The translations under genes were made by a program, and so were the position numbers. Shown here piece after piece: positions 20,060-28,151 of a DNA stretch of 64,000 nucleotides. The notes below the pieces were generated by a model, which did not search any database, was not told the DNA's origin, and saw only the letters and a program-made list of their open reading frames with translations. How positions within the stretch are numbered: position 1 is the first letter of the stretch; each line of letters begins with the position of its first letter. Source of the stretch: Alphaproteobacteria bacterium (lineage in GTDB: Bacteria; Myxococcota_A; UBA796; GCA-2862545); assembly GCA_020632885.1 (NCBI GenBank), contig JACKEQ010000011.1:1-64000 (forward strand). The letters are read 5' to 3'.

Positions 20060-22696
20060 GTGCCCAAGAAGAAGAAGATGCTGCTCGTGGATGGCAGCAA
20101 CCATGCGTTCCGCGTCCAGTTCGCGCTTCCGCCCATGCATGCGTCGGACGGCTTCCCCACGCGGGTCCTCTACGGCTTCACGCTGCTCTTCCAGAAGATG
20201 TTGAGCATGTACCGCCCGGACTACGTCGTCGTGAGCTTCGACTCCGGGAAGACCTTCCGGCACGAGACCTTCCCCGACTACAAGGGTCACCGTCCCGAGC
20301 GTCCCGCCGATCTCGGCCAGCAGTGGCCGCTGCTCCCGGCGTTGGTCGAGGGCTTCGGGTACCCGTGCATCATCATGGAGGGCTTCGAGGCCGACGACGT
20401 GCTCGGTACGCTGGCGCGCCGGTTCGACAGCGACGACCTCGAGATCCTGCTGGTCACCTCCGACAAGGACTTCGCGCAGCTCGTCACCCCGAACGTGAAG
20501 CTGCTCGACGAGATGAAGAACCAGATCCTGGACGTGAAGGGCGTGCAGGAGAAGTTCGGCGTCCGACCTGATCAGATCATCGACATGCTCGCGCTGATGG
20601 GCGACACCTCGGACAACATCCCAGGCATCTCGGGCATCGGGCAGAAGACGGCGGCGAAGCTCCTGGAGGACTACGGCACCCTCGAGGGCATCCTCGCGGC
20701 CGCCAAGGACGGGCGGATCAAGGGCAAGCGCGGCGAGAGCCTGGTGGAGGGCGAGGCCGACGCGTACCTGTCCCGCCGGCTGGCCACGATCGCCACGGAC
20801 CTCGACGTGGACGTGGATCTCGCGGCCATGGAGCCGCGCGGGCTGCAGGTGGACGCTCTCTGGGACCTGTTCGAGCGCTTCGAGTTCGGCATGGTCGCGC
20901 GGAACCTGCTGCCGGTCCGGAAGACCGTCGACCCCGGGTGCTACCGGGCCGTCACCACGGCAGAGGACCTCGCGTCGGCGGCCGCGGCCATCCGGGAGGC
21001 CGGCTGCGTCGCGTTCGACGTGCAGTGGACCAGCCAGGACCCCCACAAGGGCGCGTGGATCGGCACGAGCCTCTGCTGGGGCCCCCTGGACGCCGTGTGG
21101 ATCCCCCACGAGTCCCGCCCGGGCGTCGAGCTCGACCCCGAGGCTGCCCGGAAGGTCGTCACGGATCTGCTCCAGGACGACGCCGTAGCGCTGCTCGGCC
21201 ACGACGTGAAGCCCCAGCTGCACGTCCTGGCGCGCCACGGCGTGACGCCGACGTCCATCGACGGCGACACCATGCTCCTCGACTACTCGCTGATGCCGCA
21301 CCTCGAGCACAACCTCGAGGGCCTGTCCAAGCGGCACCTCGGGCACAGCCTGTCCCACGGGAGCCTCCAGGAGACGCTCGTGCTCGCGGACTTCGTGCGC
21401 ACTGCGGTGGAGCCCGTCCATGTCGCGTGGCTCGTGGAGCGCAAGCTGTCCCAGCGCCTCGACGAGGGCACCCGCCGGGTGTACGCCGAGATCGAGCTCC
21501 CGCTGGTCGGCATCCTGGTGGCCATGGAGCGCGAGGGCATCCAGCTCGACCTGAAGGCGCTCTCGGACGTCCGTAAGGACATCGCGGCCCGCACGGACGA
21601 GCGCGTGGCCGAGATCTACGCGGCCGCCGGGCAGGAGTTCAAGCTCAACTACGCCAAGGACGTCTCGCGCGTCCTCTTCGACGACCTCGGGCTCCCCAAG
21701 ACGCACAGCCGAAAGCTGAAGACCGGGTGGTCCACCGATGCGGCCGTCCTCGAGAAGCTCGCCGAGGAGCACGAGCTGCCCGAGATGCTGCTCGAGTACC
21801 GCAAGCTCCAGGCGCTCGAGTCCCGCTACCTCGCCACGCTGCCGGACTACGTCGCGAAGGACGGCCGCGTGCACACCACGTTCCGCCAGGCGGTCGCGGC
21901 CACCGGACGGCTCGCGAGCGCCGACCCGAACATGCAGAACATCCCCATCCGCACCTTCGAGGGCCGGCGGATCCGGGAGGCCTTCGTGGCGGCACCCGGC
22001 CACGTGTTCCTCTCGGCCGACTACAGCCAGGTCGAGCTGAGGATCCTCGCGCACTACACGGGGGCCGAGGCCCTCGTGGAGAGCTTCCGGCGCGGGGAGG
22101 ACATCCACAGGCGCACCGCGAGCGAGGTGTTCGGGGTGGCCATGGAGGACGTCTCGTTCGAGCAGCGCAACGCCGCCAAGGCCATCAACTTCGGGCTGAT
22201 GTACGGCATGAGCGCCTTCCGCCTCGGCCGCGACCTGTCGATCTCCCGGCAGCAGGCCCAGGAGTACATGGACGGGTACTTCGGTCGGATGCCGAAGGTG
22301 CAGGAGTGGATCGAGGCCACCAAGGTCTACTGTCGCGAGCACGGCTACGTGCGCACGCTCTACGGCCGTCGGCGCCTGATCCTGGAGATCAACAGCAAGA
22401 CCTTCAGCGAGCGGGCCGCTGGCGAGCGCGAGGCCGTGAACACCCGCGTGCAGGGCACCGCGGCGGACATCATCAAGATCGCGATGATCGACGTCGATCG
22501 CGCGCTGAAGGCGTCCGGCCTGCGGGCCCGTCTCCTGCTCCAGGTCCACGACGAGCTCCTCCTCGAGGTCCCGGAAGACGAGATCGACGCGACGCGCACC
22601 CTGGTCGTCGACCGCATGCAGAACGCCGCCCAGCTCGACGTCCCCCTCGAGGTGAACGCGGCCGTCGGCACCGACTGGAACGGCGCACACGGCTGA
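20060..22696 (+). CDS. polA: DNA polymerase I
   Basis: 878 residues. Residues 1-290 are the 5'-3' (flap) nuclease, with DGSNHAFRVQFALP, EADDVLG, TSDKDFAQLV and MGDTSDNIPGISGIGQKTAAKLL-type motifs. Residues 300-480 are a 3'-5' exonuclease fold in which motif I reads FDVQWTSQD instead of DTE, so proofreading is probably lost. The polymerase part has DYSQVELRILAHYT, NAAKAINFGLMYGMS and VHDELLLEVP. It fills gaps in repair and removes RNA primers. The GTG at 20060, just after GGAGGA, gives PKKKKMLLVDGSN; a GTG ten codons earlier is less likely. Confidence 0.96.
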   Translation: MPKKKKMLLVDGSNHAFRVQFALPPMHASDGFPTRVLYGFTLLFQKMLSMYRPDYVVVSFDSGKTFRHETFPDYKGHRPERPADLGQQWPLLPALVEGFGYPCIIMEGFEADDVLGTLARRFDSDDLEILLVTSDKDFAQLVTPNVKLLDEMKNQILDVKGVQEKFGVRPDQIIDMLALMGDTSDNIPGISGIGQKTAAKLLEDYGTLEGILAAAKDGRIKGKRGESLVEGEADAYLSRRLATIATDLDVDVDLAAMEPRGLQVDALWDLFERFEFGMVARNLLPVRKTVDPGCYRAVTTAEDLASAAAAIREAGCVAFDVQWTSQDPHKGAWIGTSLCWGPLDAVWIPHESRPGVELDPEAARKVVTDLLQDDAVALLGHDVKPQLHVLARHGVTPTSIDGDTMLLDYSLMPHLEHNLEGLSKRHLGHSLSHGSLQETLVLADFVRTAVEPVHVAWLVERKLSQRLDEGTRRVYAEIELPLVGILVAMEREGIQLDLKALSDVRKDIAARTDERVAEIYAAAGQEFKLNYAKDVSRVLFDDLGLPKTHSRKLKTGWSTDAAVLEKLAEEHELPEMLLEYRKLQALESRYLATLPDYVAKDGRVHTTFRQAVAATGRLASADPNMQNIPIRTFEGRRIREAFVAAPGHVFLSADYSQVELRILAHYTGAEALVESFRRGEDIHRRTASEVFGVAMEDVSFEQRNAAKAINFGLMYGMSAFRLGRDLSISRQQAQEYMDGYFGRMPKVQEWIEATKVYCREHGYVRTLYGRRRLILEINSKTFSERAAGEREAVNTRVQGTAADIIKIAMIDVDRALKASGLRARLLLQVHDELLLEVPEDEIDATRTLVVDRMQNAAQLDVPLEVNAAVGTDWNGAHG

Positions 22697-22706
22697 CGGA
22701 GGACCC

Positions 22707-23768
22707 TTGGCATCCCTGCGAAAGACGCTCCCGAAGGACCTCGCCACCCTGCTGCAGCAGGCCGCTGCCGGCGACGAAGCGCCCGCGATCCAGGCGCTGT
22801 CCCGCTGCCGTCCCGACGCCACCGGTGGGTACGACAAGGGCACGGTGCTCACCCAGCGCGGATGTACCCCAGGCATCGCGCGCTGGGCGGTGGCCCGCGG
22901 CACGGACGTCGACGCCGGAGGCACGTACGGCCGCACGGCGCTCATGCACGTCGCGGGGCGTCAGTCTCCGTCGCTCGGGATCCAGGACCTCGTCGACCTG
23001 GGGGCCCGCCTGGACCTGACCTGCAAGGCCGGACGTACGGCCATGCACTACGCCGCGGACGCCCAGAACCTCCAGGCCGTGCGCGAGCTCCTGGCGCTGG
23101 GGCTCGACCCCGATGCGCCCTCTCGGGACGGTACGCCCCTCGAGCACGCCCTGCAGCGGGTGTCCAACGTCGGGCTCGTGCGCATGGTGCCGGTCGCGGA
23201 GGCCCTGCTCGCCGCGGGTGCGGTCGCGACCGAGACTGCGCGGCAGCACGTCCGGCGCGCCGCGGAGACCTTCGAGTTCCATCGTGCGGGCTTCAACGCG
23301 GACCTCGTGGAGGAGACGGCGCAGGCAGCCGAGGCCCTCTGCAGGCTCTTCGACGTGGAGTCGCCCGCGCCGCGGCGCATGCACGACGGGGTGGCTCCCA
23401 TCGTCGCGTCTCCCGGACGCTGGCAGGACCAGCACGAGGAGCTCTGGCAGCTCCTGGTCCCGTCCCACGGCGCGTGCGCCACGGTGCAGGGTGAGGTCGT
23501 CCGGATCACGGGGCGCGTGTCCGGCGAGCTGTACCGGAACGGCGGTGGCAACTGGGACCAGGGCTACCGCGACATGGTGACGGCGCTGCTGGGGCACCTG
23601 GCGTCCGGGAGCGCGCTTCCCGCTGCGGATCTGGAGGAGGCCCGGGGCATCGCCTCGCGGCTGCTCCGCGACATGAACAGCGCCGGGCGCCTCGCGGAGC
23701 TCGCGGTCGCCTGGGTCGCGGCGAATCCCGGACCCACGCCGCTCCCGCCGCCGATCTACGCCCGCTGA
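22707..23768 (+). CDS. Ankyrin-repeat-like protein of unknown function
   Basis: 353 residues, no signal peptide or membrane helix. Residues about 60-150 contain ankyrin-like helix-turn-helix units: GGTYGRTALMHVAGRQ, CKAGRTAMHYAADAQNLQAVRELLALGLDPDAPSRDGTPLEHAL. The C-terminal 200 residues are not recognised. A TTG start lies four bases after GGAGG, and ten bases separate it from polA, so the two may be co-transcribed. The end overlaps the convergent acetyltransferase gene by 13 bases. A protein-protein interaction role is inferred from the repeats only. Confidence 0.8.
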   Translation: MASLRKTLPKDLATLLQQAAAGDEAPAIQALSRCRPDATGGYDKGTVLTQRGCTPGIARWAVARGTDVDAGGTYGRTALMHVAGRQSPSLGIQDLVDLGARLDLTCKAGRTAMHYAADAQNLQAVRELLALGLDPDAPSRDGTPLEHALQRVSNVGLVRMVPVAEALLAAGAVATETARQHVRRAAETFEFHRAGFNADLVEETAQAAEALCRLFDVESPAPRRMHDGVAPIVASPGRWQDQHEELWQLLVPSHGACATVQGEVVRITGRVSGELYRNGGGNWDQGYRDMVTALLGHLASGSALPAADLEEARGIASRLLRDMNSAGRLAELAVAWVAANPGPTPLPPPIYAR

Positions 23769-24274
23769 GCCCACCAGGGACGTGCGGCGTCCCGGAGGAG
23801 CGCGAAGATCAGCGAGTCCCGCAGCCCGATGTGGGTCTGCCAGGTGCCGCGCAGGTGCGCCTCGCACGTGAACCCGAGCCGCTCGAACACGCGGATCGAC
23901 GCGACGTTCTCGAGGTCGATGTCCGCCGCGACCCGGACGGCGCCACGACGGTCGAACACGTCGTCGAGGGCCGGGGCCAGCCCGCGGGCCGCGAGGTTCG
24001 CACCCCTCGCAGCCGGGACGATCAGGCATGCCGCCTCCCAGACGTCCGCCCCACGCGGGACGAGCGCCACCCGGCCCACCGTCGCGCCGTCGACCTGCAC
24101 GGCCCAGTCCGTGGCCTCGTTCCCTTCGTGCCAGCGGCGCAGCAGGGCCCGGGTGGCCTCCACGTCCGGCTGCGCGGGGCGTGGGAGGTAGCGGCAGCTC
24201 GCCTCGTCGCCGAGGAGGGCGTGCAGGGCTGGCGCGTCGCGGTCGGGATCGAGCTCGACGAGGGTGGGGGACAT
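23756..24274 (-). CDS. GNAT-family N-acetyltransferase (RimJ/RimL-like)
   Basis: 172 residues with the GNAT fold. WAVQVDGATVGRVAL is strand 2-4, ARGANLAARGLAPALDDVFD the acetyl-CoA-binding region in a slightly divergent form, and VRVAADIDLENVASIRVFERLGF the classic N-x-x-S-x-x-x-x-E-x-x-G-F helix of RimJ/RimL members. It transfers an acetyl group from acetyl-CoA to an amine; the acceptor is unknown. The ATG at 24274 gives a full-length domain. It diverges from the metallophosphoesterase gene with a 54-base gap. Confidence 0.87.
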   Translation of the reverse strand: MSPTLVELDPDRDAPALHALLGDEASCRYLPRPAQPDVEATRALLRRWHEGNEATDWAVQVDGATVGRVALVPRGADVWEAACLIVPAARGANLAARGLAPALDDVFDRRGAVRVAADIDLENVASIRVFERLGFTCEAHLRGTWQTHIGLRDSLIFALLRDAARPWWAQRA

Positions 24275-24328
24275 GGATCCTCGTGGACGACGGCCAGGAT
24301 CTGTCCGCCATGTGGGTGACGATGGGGC

Positions 24329-25177
24329 ATGCGTATCCTCCAGATCTCCGACACCCACCTCGGCGCCCAGTGGAACGCGCGCGGCCCGGTGGGCTGGACG
24401 CGGGCCGACGATCACTTCGAGGCCCTCGAGCGCGCCCTGCAGCCGGCCCTCCGCGAGGAGGTCGACCTCGTCGTGCACGCGGGCGACGTCTTCGATCGCA
24501 GCCGGCCTCCCGCCCGCGACGTGCTGCGGGGAGGTGAGCTGCTCCGCGAGGTCGCCCGGCGTGTGCCGGTGCTCGGGATCGCAGGTAACCACGACCGTCG
24601 CGGCATCGCGCGCTGGCTGCCCCACCGGAGCCTCCGGTTCACGGACGTCCCCTGCACCCACGACGTGCACGGCGTTCGCATCGGTCTTCTCCCGTACCGC
24701 CGTCACCCCGAGCGCTTCGCGGCCGATCTGGCCCGTCTGGGCGGGCTGGATCTCCTGGTGTGCCACCAGGGCTTCGCGGGCTCGTGGGTGCCGGGCTTCA
24801 CCTTCCGCCCCGGAACGCCCGGGGAGACCGTACCCCACCTCCCTCCCGGTCTCTTCGTGGCCTCCGGTCACATCCATCCCCGGCAGGTGGTGGAGCTCGA
24901 CGGCTCCACGGTCGTGCACGGCGGATCCACAGAGCGCACGGCCTTCTCGGAGGCCGACCAGGCCAAGGGGTCCGTGATCTGGGAGCTCGGCGCCCGGGTG
25001 TCCTGGCGGTTCGTCGATCACGCCACCCGCCCGATGCAGGCGGTCCCCGGGGGTCTCGTCGCCTGCATGGAAGACGAGGTGGCTGCCGTGCGTTCCAGGG
25101 GGTGCGTCGCGGTCGTCCGGCGCGGCGGGGTCCCCGGACGGCATCGAGAAAGGCCCGACCTACCGTTGTTCTCGTGA
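24329..25177 (+). CDS. Calcineurin-like metallophosphoesterase (SbcD/YhaO-like nuclease group)
   Basis: 282 residues. The metal-binding motifs appear in order: ISDTHLGAQWN, VVHAGDVFDRSRPP, GIAGNHDRRG and ASGHIHPRQV. This spacing and the wording fit the Mre11/SbcD-type DNA repair phosphoesterases, but the capping domain is short and no SbcC/Rad50-like ATPase is adjacent. It may therefore be a stand-alone nuclease or phosphatase. It diverges from the acetyltransferase and is followed by the ECF sigma operon 96 bases later. Confidence 0.85.
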   Translation: MRILQISDTHLGAQWNARGPVGWTRADDHFEALERALQPALREEVDLVVHAGDVFDRSRPPARDVLRGGELLREVARRVPVLGIAGNHDRRGIARWLPHRSLRFTDVPCTHDVHGVRIGLLPYRRHPERFAADLARLGGLDLLVCHQGFAGSWVPGFTFRPGTPGETVPHLPPGLFVASGHIHPRQVVELDGSTVVHGGSTERTAFSEADQAKGSVIWELGARVSWRFVDHATRPMQAVPGGLVACMEDEVAAVRSRGCVAVVRRGGVPGRHRERPDLPLFS

Positions 25178-25273
25178 AATGTGGTCACAGTCCGGATTTT
25201 CTTCGAATGCCGGCGGACCCGTGAACGTCCAAGGGTCGAGCGCACGCGGTTATCGTGGGCGCGGAGGTGACCG

Positions 25274-25882
25274 ATGAGCACCGTCGTCGACGACAAGCAG
25301 CTCTCGCGCGAGGAGGACGCGGCCATGGTGAAGGCCGTCCTCGGTGGCGACAGCACGGCCTACCGCGGGCTGGTCGAGAAGTACCAGACCCGCGTGTACT
25401 CGATGGTCTACGGCATGGTCCGCAACCGCGAGGACGCCCGCGATCTCACGCAGGAAGCGTTCGTGAAGGCCTTCAACAACCTGAAGTCCTTCCGCCTCGA
25501 GGCGAGCTTCTACACGTGGCTCTACCGGATCGCGATGAACGTGGCGATCGACCACACCCGCAAGCGCAAGCGTCGCGAGGTGTCGGGCTTCGAGGAGGAC
25601 ATCGCCAACCGGGACGCGGACGGCGGCATCGACGAGGTCCACCACGTCGACAACCCGAGCCGCTCGCTCGAGCGCAAGCAGCTCTACACCAAGATCATGG
25701 ACTCCCTCGAGAAGCTCCCGGCCGACCAGAAGCAGGTCATCATCCTCCGCGAGCTCGAGGGGCTCTCCTACAAGGAGATCTCCGACGTCATGGGGATCCC
25801 CGAGGGCACCGTGATGTCCCGGCTGTTCTACGCCCGCAAGAAGATGCAGAAGCTGCTCGCCGGCGAGAACGATCCCGGCTGA
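25274..25882 (+). CDS. ECF-family RNA polymerase sigma factor (RpoE-like)
   Basis: 202 residues with sigma region 2 (DARDLTQEAFVKAFNNLKSF, then ASFYTWLYRIAMNVAIDHTRK) and region 4 (LPADQKQVIILRELEGLSYK, PEGTVMSRLFYARKKM). It directs RNA polymerase to a regulon, usually under control of a membrane anti-sigma factor encoded next door, and such a protein follows. GGAGGTGACC precedes the ATG. The 96-base upstream region may hold an autoregulated promoter, but I cannot define it. Confidence 0.95.
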   Translation: MSTVVDDKQLSREEDAAMVKAVLGGDSTAYRGLVEKYQTRVYSMVYGMVRNREDARDLTQEAFVKAFNNLKSFRLEASFYTWLYRIAMNVAIDHTRKRKRREVSGFEEDIANRDADGGIDEVHHVDNPSRSLERKQLYTKIMDSLEKLPADQKQVIILRELEGLSYKEISDVMGIPEGTVMSRLFYARKKMQKLLAGENDPG

Positions 25883-25953
25883 CGAGATTTCTCGAATACC
25901 CCGACCCCCGCTCCGTCCTATTCCACGAGTCCCGAAGCACCCTGGAGCCACCC

Positions 25954-27318
25954 ATGGCACAGACCCACCTGGAGAGCCTGCTCTTCCGCATCCGTGACGG
26001 TGTCGCCACGGCCGCGGACATCGAGCGCGCCCGGGTCCTCGTGCAGTCCGACGAGCGCCTGCCCGACGAGCTCCGCGAGGTGGTCGACTTCACCGACGAC
26101 CCCTCGGGGGACGCGGTGGGCCTGCTCGCCGTGCTCGGCGCCGACTCTCTGTTCGGCGACCTCCTCCGGGAGGGGATCGCGGCGGAGATCGCGGAGGCCG
26201 TGCAGCCCGAGCCCGAGGCCGACGAGGTCGCGGCGGAGGACGTCGACGCACCGTGGCCCTGGAGCGAGCCGTTCGTGGCCGCGCTCCAGTACGAGGCCGG
26301 AGAGGTCGAGCTGGCGGGCGAGGTGCTCGCCACGCTGGGCCTCGAGGAGCCCGTGCTCCCGCTGGCGGAGGCCGTGGCCTTCCATGCTGGCGAGGTCGAG
26401 GTGGCCGACGCCGTGCTCGCCCAGCTCGGGCTGCCTGCCTTCGAGCTGCCCCTTCGCGAGGCGATCGTCGGCGAGGCCGGCGGGGTGGACCTCGTGGCCC
26501 GCATCGAGTCCGAGCTCACCGACCTGGGGCTGCCCCTGGCGGAGGCCGTGCGCTTCGAGGCCGGTGAGGTCGACGTCGCGGACGCCGTGCTCGCGGCCGT
26601 CGGCGGCGAGGAGCGCCTGCCCGTGGCGGAGGCCGTTCGGTCGGAGTCCGGCGAGGTGGCCGTCTGGGACGCCATCGCGCCCATGGTCACGGGTGCCTGG
26701 GTCTCTGCGATGCTCGATCACGAGCTGTCGCCCGCAGGCCACAAGGCGGCAGCACGTCGTCTCCACGAGGATCCGGAGGCTCGCGAGCTGATGACGGCGT
26801 TCGCGTCGCTCCGCACCGAGCTCCGCGCGGCAGTCACGGAGGAGGCCGGCCCCTGCCCGTATGTCTGGGAGGGGGTCGCTGCCGCCATCGGGGTCGACGC
26901 CGAGGGTGTCGAGGGCTGGGACGGCGCGGTGTTCGCGGAGGCCCTGCGCGGCGAGGCCGGCACGGTCGACGTGACGAACGCCGTCATGGCGAAGGTGGCG
27001 CCCGCGGTCCGGATGCCGCGCGCGGTGGTCGACATCGACGACCTGCCGGTGCCGGCGAACCGCGGGTTCAGCCTGGGCACGATCCTCATGATGGCCGCAG
27101 CGGCCCTCCTGATCCTCGGGGTGCCCCAGCTCTACCCGAGGGCGATCGTCGATCCTGCGCCTCAGACCGCCATGATCGTCGACACCAACGAGCAGTTCGC
27201 TTCGGCTGACGAAATTGTCGTCGAAGAGCTCGATTACAGCGACAACTCGAACGTCTACCAGGCGACGGGGGATCAGGGAGCCCTGATTCTCTGGGTAGAC
27301 GAGGGGAAGACACTATGA
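25954..27318 (+). CDS. Putative membrane anti-sigma factor with tandem AEAVR-EAGEVDVADAV repeats
   Basis: 454 residues. Residues 252-292 (LDHELSPAGHKAAARRLHED then ARELMTAFASLRTELRAA) look like an anti-sigma domain of the ZAS type that has lost its Cys/His zinc ligands. About five copies of a 28-34-residue unit (consensus LPLAEAVRFEAGEVDVADAVLA) fill residues 105-250, and one more lies at 327-350. One membrane helix (375-392) is followed by an acidic outer tail of about 60 residues. GGAG precedes the ATG by six bases. It probably sequesters the preceding sigma factor at the membrane; the repeats may be the sensing or docking part. The stop overlaps the next gene (ATGA). Confidence 0.75.
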   Translation: MAQTHLESLLFRIRDGVATAADIERARVLVQSDERLPDELREVVDFTDDPSGDAVGLLAVLGADSLFGDLLREGIAAEIAEAVQPEPEADEVAAEDVDAPWPWSEPFVAALQYEAGEVELAGEVLATLGLEEPVLPLAEAVAFHAGEVEVADAVLAQLGLPAFELPLREAIVGEAGGVDLVARIESELTDLGLPLAEAVRFEAGEVDVADAVLAAVGGEERLPVAEAVRSESGEVAVWDAIAPMVTGAWVSAMLDHELSPAGHKAAARRLHEDPEARELMTAFASLRTELRAAVTEEAGPCPYVWEGVAAAIGVDAEGVEGWDGAVFAEALRGEAGTVDVTNAVMAKVAPAVRMPRAVVDIDDLPVPANRGFSLGTILMMAAAALLILGVPQLYPRAIVDPAPQTAMIVDTNEQFASADEIVVEELDYSDNSNVYQATGDQGALILWVDEGKTL

Positions 27319-27821
27319 GCATCGTGGCGCACGCAAAGAAGTCCCTGGTCCTCGCGATGCTGGGAGGGCTCGTGTTCATGGCGGCGCCCACCGAGGCGTT
27401 CGCACAGGCCCGGCCCACCCCGGTGAAGCTCTCCACGCCCGCCCCCGCGGCCGGCAAGGTGAGCCTGCAGCTGAAGGTCGTCCACGCCAACAACAGCGGC
27501 AAGGTCGACGACGAGCTGCGCTCGGTCTACGACAACCTGAAGTTCACCCGCTACAGCGGCTTCTCGCTCCTCGCGACCAACGACGCGAAGCTCGGGCCGG
27601 GCCAGGAGGCCACGTTCGCCGTGGCGGGCGGCCGGAAGGTGAAGGTCACGCTGCTCTCGCGCGACGCCCGCGCGGCCAAGGTGCGCGTGGTGATGTCCAA
27701 CCCGGCGGGCAAGGCCGTGATGGACACCACGGTGAGCATCCACCGCAACCGCGCCTTCATGATCGCCGGCCCGGACTACGAGGGCGGCAAGCTCGTCCTG
27801 CCCCTGTCGGTCAACTACTGA
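27315..27821 (+). CDS. Secreted protein of the sigma/anti-sigma operon
   Basis: 168 residues with a clear signal peptide (KKSLVLAMLGGLVFMAAP, cleavage near AFA-Q at residue 31) and a mature part of about 135 residues rich in beta strands. The strands look like a single immunoglobulin-like sandwich, with the pattern GQEATFAVAGGRKVKVTLLS and GKLVLPLSVNY. I do not recognise the family. It is joined to the anti-sigma-like gene by ATGA, so it could be the periplasmic signal or regulator that acts on the anti-sigma tail. That role is inferred from position. Confidence 0.8.
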   Translation: MSIVAHAKKSLVLAMLGGLVFMAAPTEAFAQARPTPVKLSTPAPAAGKVSLQLKVVHANNSGKVDDELRSVYDNLKFTRYSGFSLLATNDAKLGPGQEATFAVAGGRKVKVTLLSRDARAAKVRVVMSNPAGKAVMDTTVSIHRNRAFMIAGPDYEGGKLVLPLSVNY

Positions 27822-27827
27822 CGGCGC

Positions 27828-28151
27828 ATGGTCGTCGTCCTCTGCAACTGCACGCCGGGCGAAGCGCCTGACCTGGCGCGCACCCTGGTCGAAGAGCGCC
27901 TGGCAGCCTGCGTGAACGTGCTGCCGGGCGTTCGTTCGTTCTACGTCTGGGACGGCGCGCTCTGCGACGACGCGGAGTCCACGCTGCTCGTGAAGGTGCG
28001 GGCGGACGGGGTTCCGGCCCTCTCCGACCGCATCCGGGCGCTGCACAGCTACAGCACGCCCGAGATCCTCGTGCTGCCGGTGGACGTGGCGGCCAGCGAC
28101 CCGCGGTACGTCGCGTGGGTCATGGCCACGGGTACAGCGACGCCCAGTTGA
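27828..28151 (+). CDS. cutA: CutA-family divalent cation tolerance protein
   Basis: 107 residues, a complete CutA1: VVVLCNCTPGEAPDLARTLV at the N-terminus, AACVNVLPGVRSFYVWDG with the conserved cysteine and aromatic, and LHSYSTPEILVLPVD near the end. CutA forms very stable ferredoxin-fold trimers; a role in copper or signalling is reported for the family but unsettled. It starts six bases after the secreted-protein gene and overlaps the convergent membrane-protein gene by 32 bases. Confidence 0.93.
   Translation: MVVVLCNCTPGEAPDLARTLVEERLAACVNVLPGVRSFYVWDGALCDDAESTLLVKVRADGVPALSDRIRALHSYSTPEILVLPVDVAASDPRYVAWVMATGTATPS

Noticed and set aside
18845..22945. Leftward frame of 1366 codons running through polA
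   Set aside because: Only the first 1149 bases encode the acyl-CoA dehydrogenase. The extension lies opposite polA and is composition-driven.
24329..25177. SbcCD-type repair or defence pair
   Set aside because: The phosphoesterase motifs are good, but no SbcC/Rad50-like ATPase or other defence gene is adjacent.
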